From Euperipatoides rowelli (taxonomy: Eukaryota > Onychophora > Udeonychophora > Euonychophora > Peripatopsidae), in assembly GCA_003024985.2 (NCBI GenBank), contig PXIH01S0020923.1: a stretch of DNA of 11,017 nt. One strand, given 5' to 3'. The notes beneath the pieces are model-generated. The model did no database searches and was not told the origin of the DNA. It was given only the letters and a program-made list of their open reading frames with translations. This document shows positions 1 to 7,496 of this stretch, piece by piece; within the stretch, counting starts at the first letter, position 1, and each line of letters begins with the position of its first letter. The position numbers were made by a program, and so were the translations under genes.

Positions 1-315
1 AGTTGAAATTTGTGTTACACTAGAGGTCTAGAATATGTATATAAAAAAGGTCAAGGTCCTAGGTGGTCACACCGGGGTACTAGGGGGCCCCCAAAAATCT
101 AAACTTTTTAAAATGCTCCGATTAAGTTGAAATTTGTGTTACACTATAGGTCTAGAATATGTATATAAAAAAGGTCAAGGTCCAAGGTGATCACATGGGG
201 GTACTAGGGGAGCCTCAAAAAATAATTTTTTAAAATGCTCTGATTAAATTCAAATTTGAAATTTGTGTTACCTTAAAGGTCTAGAACCACATGGGGGTGC
301 TAGGGGGGGGGGGCA
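1..315. repeat. 124-bp tandem repeat array (about 2.5 copies, cut by window start)
   Basis: The block beginning gttgaaatttgtgttacac recurs at about 2, 126 and 255. The first two copies are 124 bp apart and about 90% alike. They share the sub-blocks ggtctagaatatgtatata, aaggtcaaggtcc, a gggggtactaggggg-like stretch and a tttttaaaatgctc block. The third copy is offset by 129 bp and has lost about 40 bp between ggtctagaa and cacatgggggt, then runs into an 11-G tract. The array probably extends beyond the left edge. It does not encode a protein in any frame I can recognise. It is a satellite or a tandem section of a larger repeat; the family is not recognised. Confidence 0.9.
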
Positions 316-382
316 ATTGAATTCTGTCATTTTAGACAATGAAAATAGTCTTGCCCATTTTTTGAGGGGGTTGGGGGGGGGG
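303..382 (+). other. Long G-runs, possible G-quadruplex former
   Basis: There are uninterrupted runs of 11 G (303-313), 5 G (366-370) and 10 G (373-382), the last two separated only by TT. Such runs can supply four G-triplets within 17 bases. Similar runs occur at 2099-2108 and 9701-9711. Whether a quadruplex forms is inference, and long G-runs are also prone to sequencing error. Confidence 0.5.
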
Positions 383-482
383 AGCAAATAACATGGGAGT
401 GTTTATCATAGTTCCAAACATGACACAAAATTCTGGGCCCAAAACAAAAAATTAACATCAATAATCGACTGGTTTCTACTAG

Positions 483-665
483 TTTTAAATGGAAAACTTA
501 TTAAAATGGTAACCTTATTTGAAATCCACATGATAAAAATATAGACAAATTAAAATAAACTAAGAGTATAATATCGTTGTTAAAATGTGTATGTATTCCT
601 TTTTTTCCCTTACTTTTATTATGATAAAGTGTTTTTTGTTTTAAAAAAATCTATTTTTTATAAGT
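483..665 (+). repeat. Diverged dispersed repeat, left copy
   Basis: This stretch matches 2055-2235. The outer parts match as inverted repeats: ttttaaatggaaa near 484, and the block tatgtattcc..cttttattatgataaag at 590-640, against the reverse complement of cataataaaagg..ggaataggcacata at 2084-2125. A core of about 45 bp (ttatttgaaatccacat at 517-533, repeated at 2160-2176) matches in direct orientation. So either one copy carries a flipped core or two elements recombined. No coding potential is visible. The two copies may be the ends of one large element of about 1.75 kb that encloses the hAT and foldback elements. Confidence 0.6.
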
Positions 666-928
666 GAAATTTCTTAATTAAGGGACAATATTCAGAGATT
701 GTAATAATTATCCATTCACCTAGTGGACTACAGGACTGGTCGCAGAATCCACACCACATGTGGACCTAAATTATCAGTATGTTGTTCAGTAATAAGGGCA
801 TGAGGTATTATTATGCTGACCTTAATGGGCATCTTGCTGTACATGAGCAGCCCTGAAGATCTTGCTTTTGGTGAAGAGGATTTCATGGACTTTAACAAAT
901 GTAAGATTTTTATATACAAAGATGAACA
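666..928. other. Unassigned stretch next to hAT insertion
   Basis: No repeat partner or known gene is seen. Base composition is less AT-rich at 720-890. A short plus-strand frame from about 803 reads into the hAT element and encodes an acidic stretch (PEDLAFGEEDFMDFNK), ending near a donor-like aat/gtaaga at about 897-905. A convincing acceptor with an open frame is lacking, so I do not call an exon. Confidence 0.3.
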
Positions 929-936
929 CTCTATAT
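929..936. repeat. hAT target-site duplication, left
   Basis: The octamer ctctatat directly precedes the terminal CAGGGGTG of the hAT element and is repeated exactly at 1380-1387 after its other end. Eight-base duplications are characteristic of the hAT superfamily. Confidence 0.9.
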
Positions 937-1379
937 CAGGGGTGTCAAACTCGTGGCCCGCAGGCCACATGTGGCCCTAAGCAATTATTTGTGTGGCCCT
1001 AAGCAATTATTTGTGCGGCCCAGGCCCAGCCAATTATGGTATGCTAATACCGCGTCACCTTACGCACAGGCNCANCATTTCCGTAAAANGCTTATTAATT
1101 TGTGCAATTATTCAGTGTCTGGTAAGTTAATGTTCAAGAAAAAATATTACTATTTATTTAAATGTATTATTTTAAACAATTTTAACGATTATTCGTTTAT
1201 TTCAGTCCTTTGTATTCAGCAAACGAAAAATTGCTGACGAACATAGAAATTTTCAAGAAAAGTGGGAGTTGAAGAGTTTCAATGAAAATTGATTATGAAG
1301 CTTTCCTTTTTTTAGCGGCCCACATAAACTTAAACCTTGTTTATTTGGCCCACGTCAGGTTTTGAGTTTGACACGCATG
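937..1379 (+). mobile_element. Non-autonomous hAT DNA transposon (443 bp)
   Basis: The element begins CAGGGGTGTCAAACTC and ends with a sequence whose reverse complement is CATGCGTGTCAAACTC. These are 16-bp terminal inverted repeats with two mismatches, and perfect 8-bp duplications (ctctatat) flank them. Copies of a G(T/C)GGCCC motif cluster just inside both ends (954, 971, 993, 1015, 1316 and 1347 regions), as is usual for the subterminal transposase-binding motifs of hAT elements. No transposase is encoded. The 94-codon open frame across the element is low-complexity by-product sequence, so mobilisation would have needed a transposase in trans. Three Ns fall inside (1072, 1074, 1089). The intact target duplication and near-complete ends suggest a fairly young insertion. 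Orientation is arbitrary. Confidence 0.92.
971..1014 (+). repeat. 22-bp tandem duplication inside hAT
   Basis: gtggccctaagcaattattt plus gt is present twice in perfect tandem (971-992 and 993-1014), followed by a third gcggccc start. It duplicates a subterminal GGCCC motif and may be a copy-specific change useful for subfamily typing. Confidence 0.9.
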
Positions 1380-1387
1380 CTCTATAT
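1380..1387. repeat. hAT target-site duplication, right
   Basis: Exact second copy of ctctatat, abutting the 3' terminal repeat of the hAT element at 1379. Confidence 0.9.
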
Positions 1388-1460
1388 AGTAGACTATTTG
1401 TTGGCCGACCATCATGTATTAGAAATGGATAGTATTTGTTTGTCATTAAATAATCAATTC

Positions 1461-2053
1461 TATTTGAAAAAATATATATATTTTAAAATACGCTTTTTTT
1501 TAAAAAAAATAATCTGCTTATAATAACTTTAAAATTAATTGAATTGGTTGGAAAATATCAAAACAATTATTGAAATACAATGTTTTCAAACTAAAATCAA
1601 TCGGGATAAAAAAAATTGTGTGTCTACTCTACTTTGATAACCTTAGATATGATTGGTTCAATGGTAAAAGTTGGATTTTTTCAACTTTTATGGATGAAGA
1701 TGGATGTCTATCCGTCTTTTAATAGCGCATGCCTGACTGCCACAGTGTGCATGTTTTACGCAAAGCTTTTTGTCTTTACGTAACGGACAAGCAGCATTGC
1801 GTGGAAGTATAAATGAGCCTTGTTAAAAAAATTACAGAGCTATTCGTCTCTTGTCTTGTTAGCCATTTAACCAATCATTACTTAGGTTTTATAAGTAGAG
1901 GGCAGCACACTGCTGTTTTTGTCCCAATTGATTTTAGTTTGTAGACATTGTATTTCATTAATTGTTTTGATATTATTTTTCAACTGATTCAATTAATTTA
2001 ATAGTTATTATAAGCAATTTTTTTTAAAAAAAAAACAGCGTATTTGAAAATGG
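1461..2053. mobile_element. Foldback / long-TIR MITE-like element (about 590 bp)
   Basis: The left arm, about 1481-1675, matches the reverse complement of about 1854-2053 along its length at roughly 80% identity with small gaps. Anchor blocks shared by both arms include tacgct, gcttataataact, attaattgaat, atatcaaaacaatta, tgaaatacaatgt, aaactaaaatcaat, ctctact and atgattggtt. A spacer of about 180 bp (1676-1853) separates the arms and encodes nothing recognisable. This arrangement is typical of foldback or MITE elements that move with a transposase supplied elsewhere. The outer left tip is itself palindromic: tatttgaaaa at 1461 faces ttttaaaata at 1481, and tatttgaaaa recurs at 2041. Exact ends and target duplication are therefore uncertain, and the superfamily cannot be assigned. 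Confidence 0.8.
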
Positions 2054-2054
2054 A

Positions 2055-2235
2055 TGTTTTTTAAAAAAAAAAAACTACTTTATTCATAATAAAAGGAAGG
2101 GGGGGGGGAAGGAATAGGCACATACCCATTTTAACCAAATTGTTATACAGTTAATAACATTATTTGAAATCCACATCATAAAAATGTAGTCAAATTTAAA
2201 ACAAATATATTTCCATTTAAAATAAAGGTTAATTG
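2055..2235 (-). repeat. Diverged dispersed repeat, right copy
   Basis: This is the partner of 483-665, abutting the right arm of the foldback element. The A-rich/cataataaaagg/G-run/ggaataggcacata block and the block up to ttaataac match the left copy in reverse orientation. The segment ttatttgaaatccacatcataaaaat (2160-2185) matches it in forward orientation. It contains a 10-G run (2099-2108). Confidence 0.6.
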
Positions 2236-2631
2236 GAATTCATTTTGCTACATACTGTTAAACTAAAAAAACATCACAACTGTTGGAAATGAGAGGAGGA
2301 AAATGATTGGCTGTTGTTTAGAGCAATTTCATTGGTTATTGGCACAACCCTCCAGAAAAGTATGAACACATTATACTAAACCTCTGCGATTAAAATAGAT
2401 AGAAGATCTGTTCTGTAAATAAACCTTATAAGAAAGGAAAATTTACAAAAATTTTCCTAAGGAAACAACAAAACATTGTGAAAGGAGCTGCTGAAAATGA
2501 TTTCTTTAATTAATTCATTGAAAACTACATAGTTTTATCTCTTCTTAATGATTTTCTAAATTGACCCATTAATTAATAAGAATGTCTCGAATTCAACTAT
2601 TGGATATTTTTTAAAAAAAATTATCACTACT
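2236..2631. other. Unassigned AT-rich stretch
   Basis: No gene or repeat partner is seen. It holds two ATTGG boxes close together (about 2306 and 2331), which could be CCAAT-type sites on the minus strand or chance, and a short perfect hairpin at 2435-2458. No downstream coding region supports a promoter call. Confidence 0.3.
2435..2458 (+). other. Perfect 10-bp stem hairpin
   Basis: aggaaaattt is followed by a 4-base loop (acaa) and its exact reverse complement aaattttcct. There is no T-run or gene context, so terminator function is not supported. In such AT-rich DNA it may be chance. Confidence 0.5.
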
Positions 2632-3400
2632 ATTAGACAGACTAAATAACTAAATGGTGGTCCCTTTGTGTTGTATGGGTGTTGGCTACCTTTTAGTCTT
2701 CAGTCAGCCCCTTAGGGTCATATCATGTGACCAAATGGCAGTCCCTTTTGCGTCTTCACTTGTCGGCTCCTTTGAGATAGACATACCAACAAATAGCTAA
2801 ATGATAGCCCATTTGTGCCCTAAATAAGTCGGCATCCTTTGAGCCTTCAGTTACCAGCCTCTTTGTGTCATATCATGTGACTAAATTGCATTCACTTTGT
2901 GTCTTCACTTGTCAGCCCCTTTGAGATAGACAGACCAACAAATAGCTAAATGACAGTCCCAATGTGCTCTTAATAGATTGGCATACTTTGAACCTTCAGT
3001 TACCAGCCTCTTTGTGTCACATGATGTGACTAAATTGCAGTCACTTTGGGTCTTCAATTGTCATCCCCTTTGAGATAGACAGACATATTAACTTAATGAT
3101 GGTCCTTTTTACAATAAGTGTATCGGCTATATTTGAGTTTTTGGCCCTTTGTGTCATATCACATCACTAATGACAGCTCTTTGTGTCTTCACTTAGACCT
3201 TTGACATCAATAAACAGATAAAATAACTAAATGCTGGTCCCTTTGTGCCATAAGAGTATTGGTTCCTTTGAGTCTTCTATTGTTGGCCCCTTTGTGTCAA
3301 ATCATGTGACTAAATAGTAGTCCCTTTAAGTCTTCATTTGTCTAATCCTTTGAGATAGACAGACAGACTAATTAACAGTCCATGTGTGCCTTATCATGAA
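2632..3400. repeat. 149-bp satellite array with dimeric units (about 5 copies)
   Basis: The landmark tttgagatagacaga recurs at 2771, 2920, 3069 and 3349, and a decayed version (tttgacatcaataaacaga) lies at 3200. Spacings are 149, 149, 131 and 149 bp, so one unit has lost 18 bp. Each unit carries two related halves: ctaaatgNNNgtccctttgtg occurs twice per unit about 79 bp apart, and gtcttcaNttgtcNgcccctttg also occurs twice. The array therefore looks like an ancient monomer of about 75 bp that doubled before amplifying. Copies differ by about 10-20%, and the last copy fades near 3400. No open frame runs through it. The family is not recognised. Confidence 0.9.
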
Positions 3401-3774
3401 AAGAGGGTATGGCTAGCAGTCGTTTGTTTTGTTTTACAGAGGAATAATAATAAAAGTGAAATTAAAAAAGTATTTAGCATTAAATAAGAAAAGAGAAAAA
3501 AATGATAGTTAAAATGTTTGCTGGATTAGTCCTAATAGCTGACAAAAGAGACCACTGCACCTCAAATCCAATTTATTAGCCTTAAGTTATCCTTCTGGTG
3601 TTTTATAGGCCTCATTAGAGGATACAATCTTCATTCAATTTTGACTGCGTACGACATGTTTGACCTAGATAGTTTGCAGTTTGAATCGACAAGAAGCCTA
3701 TTCGACCTGGAAAATGCTGGTCGTGAGCTAGTTGAATGAGTTGAACTTTCATTTGGTGGTTGTATGCACCAACC

Positions 3775-3839
3775 AATAAAACAATCGTATTGCATCGCAT
3801 CAACACGGGATCAGTGCTGAAGTTTGAAAAAAAAAAAAA
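3775..3839 (+). other. Possible retrocopy 3' end (AATAAA plus A13)
   Basis: AATAAA at 3775-3780 is followed 47 bp later by 13 consecutive A (3827-3839), at the end of a less AT-rich block starting near 3580. This resembles the 3' end of a reverse-transcribed RNA, but the signal-to-tail distance is long and I see no flanking duplication. Treat as weak. Confidence 0.25.
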
Positions 3840-4258
3840 CATGGACTCATAAAATTTGAATTTCATTTGGGAAAATATTGAACTGTGATTAATTCATAGT
3901 TATATTGTTATTAGCAGTTTAAATATNAGGGTGAAAGAAACCTTTCACGAAGGGAAAAAAATGCTACACTAAAAGTAATTGCTTATCGTTTATGTGTGAG
4001 CGACAGCGATGAAAAGGCACGGTGACCAGCCTATAGAAAATATAGACCGATCCACAGAGTACGTCTAAGGCGTAATTATTGGCCTTAAATTTAAAAAAAT
4101 ACTGAAGAGATTTCTTCTCTTTTTTTTTTAAACAAATGTTAATCTTATTCAATATATTTTATAAAAACAACATTTCTCTTCCTTAGCCAATTTCTTTTAA
4201 ATAAGACTAACTTTAATTACTTCAATAACAGCATAATAACAACTTTCACAGCAAAATG

Positions 4259-4283
4259 TTTTTTTTTTTTTGTTTTTTTTTTT
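4259..4283. repeat. Poly-T tract (T13-G-T11)
   Basis: A simple homopolymer run interrupted by one G. It could be the A-tail of a minus-strand retroposon, but no element body or duplication is recognised beside it. Confidence 0.85.
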
Positions 4284-4556
4284 AATTTTTGTGCTTTAAA
4301 TAATAATGCTGCCAAGAGTTTACTTTCCTGATTCCCAATATTTCTTCCACAACTGGCATTTAGAATATTAAATCTAGTAAACAAAGCACTGATCAAATGC
4401 AGAAAGGATTAGCTAACATAACCTATTCTGATATAAAACATATTTTATTTTGACTACTATTTTTCTGCGTGTCATTTTGGAAGTTATTAATAGTAGCCTA
4501 TATGATATTTAAATCAATTGTATAAATTTACAATAAATTCAAGTTTCAAAACTCCC

Positions 4557-4577
4557 TTTTTTTTTTTTTTTTTTTTT
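4557..4577. repeat. Poly-T tract (T21)
   Basis: An uninterrupted run of 21 T following actccc. Same interpretation and limits as the 4259-4283 tract. Confidence 0.85.
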
Positions 4578-5411
4578 GAGAAATTAATTTGATATTTTTT
4601 TTTACACTTGTAAGAGCATTCTCCCTACTTAAACATTTTATAATTGAAATAAATACCACAAGTTAAATAAATTTTAAATTCATTTGGCTTTATTATTTTC
4701 TTTTTAATTATATGATTAAGTTATTGTATTTTATAAATGTAAACCATATGATTAATAAAATTAGTGAAAAGTACTGTATATAGAATGTTGCATTGTGGTG
4801 AGGATTACTATACGTGTAGCCTACATACGAAGGTCATTTTTTTATTCATATCGTCTGACATTGAATTCGTCTAGGTTCATGCAATGGATGGCTGTGTGAT
4901 GAGTTGTATACAATAAGAATTTGTATGAAGATTGTATCGTCTAACGAGGCCTTATCATTCATCTCCAATTAAATATAAATTCGATTGAGTTACTCTCAGC
5001 TCATTAAACCATAAAATTACTATAGCAGACCAGATCATGAAACAAATGGTCATTTCATGTTTTAAAATTACAAGGCTCAATGTCCAACCAAAGCAACTTT
5101 AAACCTAATGAAAAACATAATATGCAAAAAGTCACCATTGCTAAAATTTCAAAAACATCCCAGATGAAATCCTTCTACACTGCTTGAAAAGATTCTTCAT
5201 ATAAAAATACAAATTCATAATATTTGATAATTTACAGTTGCAAACAAAATAAGGCTGCTTCTACAGTTCTGGAAACATTTTAATGGGCTAGAAGTCACAC
5301 AGGAACATGCTTCAATTAAAGGATGTGTTCCAATCATAAATCCACTGCTTGTAAATATCCAAATTGTAATGTAAAATTGCTGATTACATAATTTATACAA
5401 AAAGATGAAAA

Positions 5412-5446
5412 ATATACATACAATATATACATACAATATATACACA
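5412..5446. repeat. Short TA/CA-rich tandem repeat
   Basis: The unit atatacatacaat repeats about 2.5 times with a period of about 14 bp. Simple sequence, no function inferred. Confidence 0.7.
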
Positions 5447-5607
5447 TTAATAAACTATATACAACAGAGATGAGTGCAAGAGAAGCCAAAATCAGCCACC
5501 ATATTGTCATATGTTATTTTTTCCCCTCAAGTATATTTTATTTCTACTTTATTAACAATTACAAATTACTATACTCCATAATCTTAGACTGCAAAGTAGC
5601 AATCCTC

Positions 5608-5657
5608 TTTCACTATCTCTTTTTATATAGACTTTCACTATCTCTTTTTATATACAG
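5608..5657. repeat. 25-bp tandem duplication
   Basis: tttcactatctctttttata plus tagac (5608-5632) is directly repeated at 5633-5657 with changes only in the last three bases. Probably replication slippage. Confidence 0.85.
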
Positions 5658-5729
5658 CTCAACTAACATAATATAAAAATAAATTCATAGTATCAAAAAT
5701 TTATCAAAAATTCTCAGACATCTTGTCTT

Positions 5730-6534
5730 TCAAATCATATGGTAACTTATCATCATGATAATAGTTACATCTTTATGTGTTAACATAAATTCAAATAAAT
5801 TTTCTACATTTGCAGGAATCGTTTTCATATGAATTAAATGAAAAATCATACCTTTGAACTCATTGAAAAAATAACACATAAATAAAAGTTTCAGAATGGC
5901 TACAAAAAAAAATATCATCAAGCTTAAAACCATAACTAGAAAATTTCAAGGTAACACGAAACCATGCATTAATCTATAAATAAACATTTATATATTATAA
6001 ATTATTGAAATATTATCAAATAACTTCCATATTTTCCTTCCATATCTAATTTGTGTAGACAGTTGAGAGTTTGGAAAGCTTAAAGATGTCCTGTATACTT
6101 TATAGGTGAATACAGGCAAATTTAGATTATCCATAATATCTCTTAAGATCCTTATCAACACTAAAACCACCAATAACATTTATTTCTTCAAAATACTTGA
6201 AAATACTTCCAAAGACGATGGAATAGGACCATCAGGATGCAATGGAGACAGATTGTCATTTGGTTTGACCATAATTTTGTAACCCAACCTATGAAATTCT
6301 TTCAGTAAAGTGACAAATGCATTAAATTTTAAGGTTTCATCCAGCAATTCCAGCTTGTGTAGACCTAATCCTCCATCTTCTAGATTTAGGAATAATACAT
6401 TACTTGAGCATGGGATGATTCTATTATTCCAAATTAACATATTCAATAATATTTTGACTTTAATATAGAATGTGAACTTTACCTGAGTTTATGAAAGCTT
6501 AGTCAAAGTAAAGGTATTTACAATTATCACTTTT
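5730..6534 (-). pseudogene. LINE ORF2 thumb and C-terminal region, broken
   Basis: Reading from 6534, the frame gives KVIIVNTF, a stop, then a stretch leading to MLIWNNR (from 6440) and EDGGLGLHKLELLDETLKF. This matches the L1-type pattern in which a KV-I-I-N segment is followed about 40 residues later by an F/LIWNN box and then a GGLGL box. The frame stops at 6180-6182 (TAA) and continues in the same frame to 5988, with YGRKIWKLFDNIS near its end. After a frameshift, 5930-5860 gives FCSHSETF..LFFQ, resembling the Cys/His-containing tail (C-x2-C...ET..HLFF.C) of L1/Tx1-like proteins, but with key Cys/His residues lost. Below 5860 the similarity fades. This region normally aids RNA binding and target-primed reverse transcription; here it is non-functional. 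Confidence 0.75.
6521..6534. repeat. 14-bp target-site duplication, copy 1
   Basis: caattatcactttt here recurs exactly at 6875-6888. The LINE reading frame resumes the same KVII codons on both sides, as expected if this stretch was duplicated on insertion. Confidence 0.75.
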
Positions 6535-6874
6535 TTTTAAAAAAAATGTTTCACTAGAGGCAGAAACAATTTATTGCACTAGAAACAATATATAAGTGAT
6601 TTGATGATTGCATGAGCTACTCTGCGATCTTCACATGATGCAACTCTACCATTTCCCATTCTCGATAGTCCAGTGCCATAATATAAATTTATCAGATCCA
6701 AATGACTCCAAGTTTACTAAAAATAGAAACAAAAATGGTTTGGTGCATACTGATGCAGAAAGAAAATTCCTTCTTTTCCTCACTGCATCCAGAATCAAAT
6801 ACCCTATCCTGGTAAATACAAAATCACACTGTGTCCATGCCAGTTACAAAACCGATTGACAAATAGCACCTTAG
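6535..6874 (-). mobile_element. 340-bp A-tailed retroposon inserted in the LINE
   Basis: The segment is bounded by perfect 14-bp direct repeats and interrupts the LINE exactly between two copies of the KVII codons. On the minus strand it ends in an A-run touching the duplication (T-run 6531-6538 on plus), with AATAAA at 6575-6570 about 32 bases before it. These are the marks of a copy made by target-primed reverse transcription: a SINE or a truncated retrocopy of an mRNA. No RNA polymerase III A/B boxes or tRNA-like head are evident. The sense strand has several stops, for example in the frame reading GFVTGMDTV. The 83-codon plus-strand frame at 6608-6859 is antisense to it and not a gene. 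The source transcript is not recognised. Confidence 0.7.
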
Positions 6875-6888
6875 CAATTATCACTTTT
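6875..6888. repeat. 14-bp target-site duplication, copy 2
   Basis: Exact second copy of caattatcactttt, at the 5' side (minus-strand sense) of the 340-bp insertion. Confidence 0.75.
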
Positions 6889-7018
6889 GTTTTCAATGTT
6901 ATAGGCTTTCCTTTTATATCATCCACAATTCTTTTATAGTTTTCTAGAAATTCCTTCTGCAATTTACCTCTTACAATGGATCCAACAAATGGGAAAGGAA
7001 TCCCAAGTGTTTTGATGG
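6875..7018 (-). pseudogene. LINE RT segment downstream of the palm (IKTLGIPF block)
   Basis: A clean stretch of about 48 codons reads AIKTLGIPFPFVGSIVRG, then a QKEFLENYKRIVDDIKGKP block and LKTKVIIAK. In L1/Tx1-type elements the (K)YLGIPF box follows the RT palm, and a W/N-Y-x-x-I-x-x-I-K helix precedes the L-x-x-KV-I-I block, so the order fits. It is cut off from the upstream palm by the (TAA)n-tailed insertion and from the downstream thumb by the A-tailed insertion. This is the best-preserved piece of the LINE: no stop within it. Confidence 0.85.
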
Positions 7019-7025
7019 CAAGTTA
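7019..7025. repeat. 7-bp target-site duplication, copy 1
   Basis: caagtta, repeated at 7490-7496. The repeat is short, so chance is possible, but it borders both the (ATT)n tail and the points where LINE similarity stops. Confidence 0.5.
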
Positions 7026-7043
7026 TTATTATTATTATTATTA
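7023..7043. repeat. (ATT)n microsatellite, retroposon tail
   Basis: Seven tandem TTA/ATT units. On the minus strand this is a (TAA)n tail at the 3' end of the inserted element, as seen in several SINE/LINE families whose tails are not pure poly-A. Confidence 0.85.
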
Positions 7044-7489
7044 GTTAAGTTGACTTTTATTTTAATCATATTATTTTTTTCATAAAGCTAATGTGGTGAG
7101 GCTGAACTCATCCTGTCGTTGATATTGTCCTTAAAAGTCATCTAATAACGTTTGTTATGGTGGCTTGGAGGGCTGATTGCATATTCATGGAATTTGTTGC
7201 ATTGCTAAATGGATTTCATCTGGTTAAATTACATATCAAGAATGTATTATTGAATTATCATGTGTATATTGTTTTGGAGTTAATTGCAAGTGATATGACA
7301 AACATTCCATGAAAATGTTTTTCTTCAGCTGACGTAATTAACAGCACTGAGGGTTTCTGGAGGTTACTTTTTCAGATTAGCATGATTATCATTTGTTTTT
7401 ATATAGTCACCCTATGAATTTAGTATAAACTTTGTTTGCAACTGTTTTCATCTGGATGTGGTATTCCTGTANAGTCATTACGCTTTTAT
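7026..7489 (-). mobile_element. About 464-bp retroposon with (TAA)n tail inserted in the LINE
   Basis: LINE coding similarity stops after the codons for NENINL (about 7490) and resumes with AIKTLGIPF at 7018. The intervening DNA ends, in minus-strand sense, with (TAA)n directly against taacttg, and the same taacttg precedes the insertion. A tail plus direct repeats indicates a retroposed element oriented like its host LINE. No open frame, tRNA-like region or known SINE core is recognised. One N lies at 7472. It could instead be part of a larger non-LTR element truncated at its 5' end. The boundaries rest mostly on LINE interruption; the 7-bp repeat alone would be weak. Confidence 0.6.
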
Positions 7490-7496
7490 CAAGTTA
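7490..7496. repeat. 7-bp target-site duplication, copy 2
   Basis: Second caagtta, flanking the 5' side (minus sense) of the 464-bp insertion. Confidence 0.5.

Larger units (their letters stand above)
3401..5690. other. Long gene-free AT-rich region
   Basis: I find no protein family, tRNA or recognisable transposon here. The short open frames at 3615-3866, 3964-4152 and 5215-5445 on the minus strand have no recognisable motif, and low-complexity runs explain parts of them. Two sub-segments are less AT-rich (about 3580-3830 and 3990-4070) and may be old retroposed fragments. Homopolymer tracts, a microsatellite-like repeat and a tandem duplication are listed separately. Confidence 0.5.

Noticed and set aside
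728-970. 80-codon minus-strand open frame
   Set aside because: It spans the hAT target duplication and the element's first 34 bases, so its start comes from the transposon end; no recognisable motif.
953-1237. 94-codon plus-strand open frame
   Set aside because: It lies wholly in the non-autonomous hAT element, includes N codons and repeats the 22-bp duplication; no transposase similarity.
2435-2458. Transcription terminator
   Set aside because: A perfect stem but no T-run or upstream gene; such hairpins are expected by chance in AT-rich DNA.
2632-3400. CRISPR-like array
   Set aside because: Units are 149 bp and related throughout; there are no short identical repeats with unrelated spacers, and the window is eukaryotic in character.
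3615-3866. 83-codon minus-strand open frame
   Set aside because: It begins with a low-complexity stretch from the A13 tract and no family was recognised.
3964-4152. 62-codon minus-strand open frame
   Set aside because: Start is Lys-rich from poly-T on the opposite strand; no motif or context supports a gene.
5215-5445. 76-codon minus-strand open frame
   Set aside because: The first part comes from the TA/CA-rich repeat and looks membrane-like only because of base composition.
6608-6859. 83-codon plus-strand open frame
   Set aside because: It is antisense to the A-tailed retroposon and has no recognisable domain.
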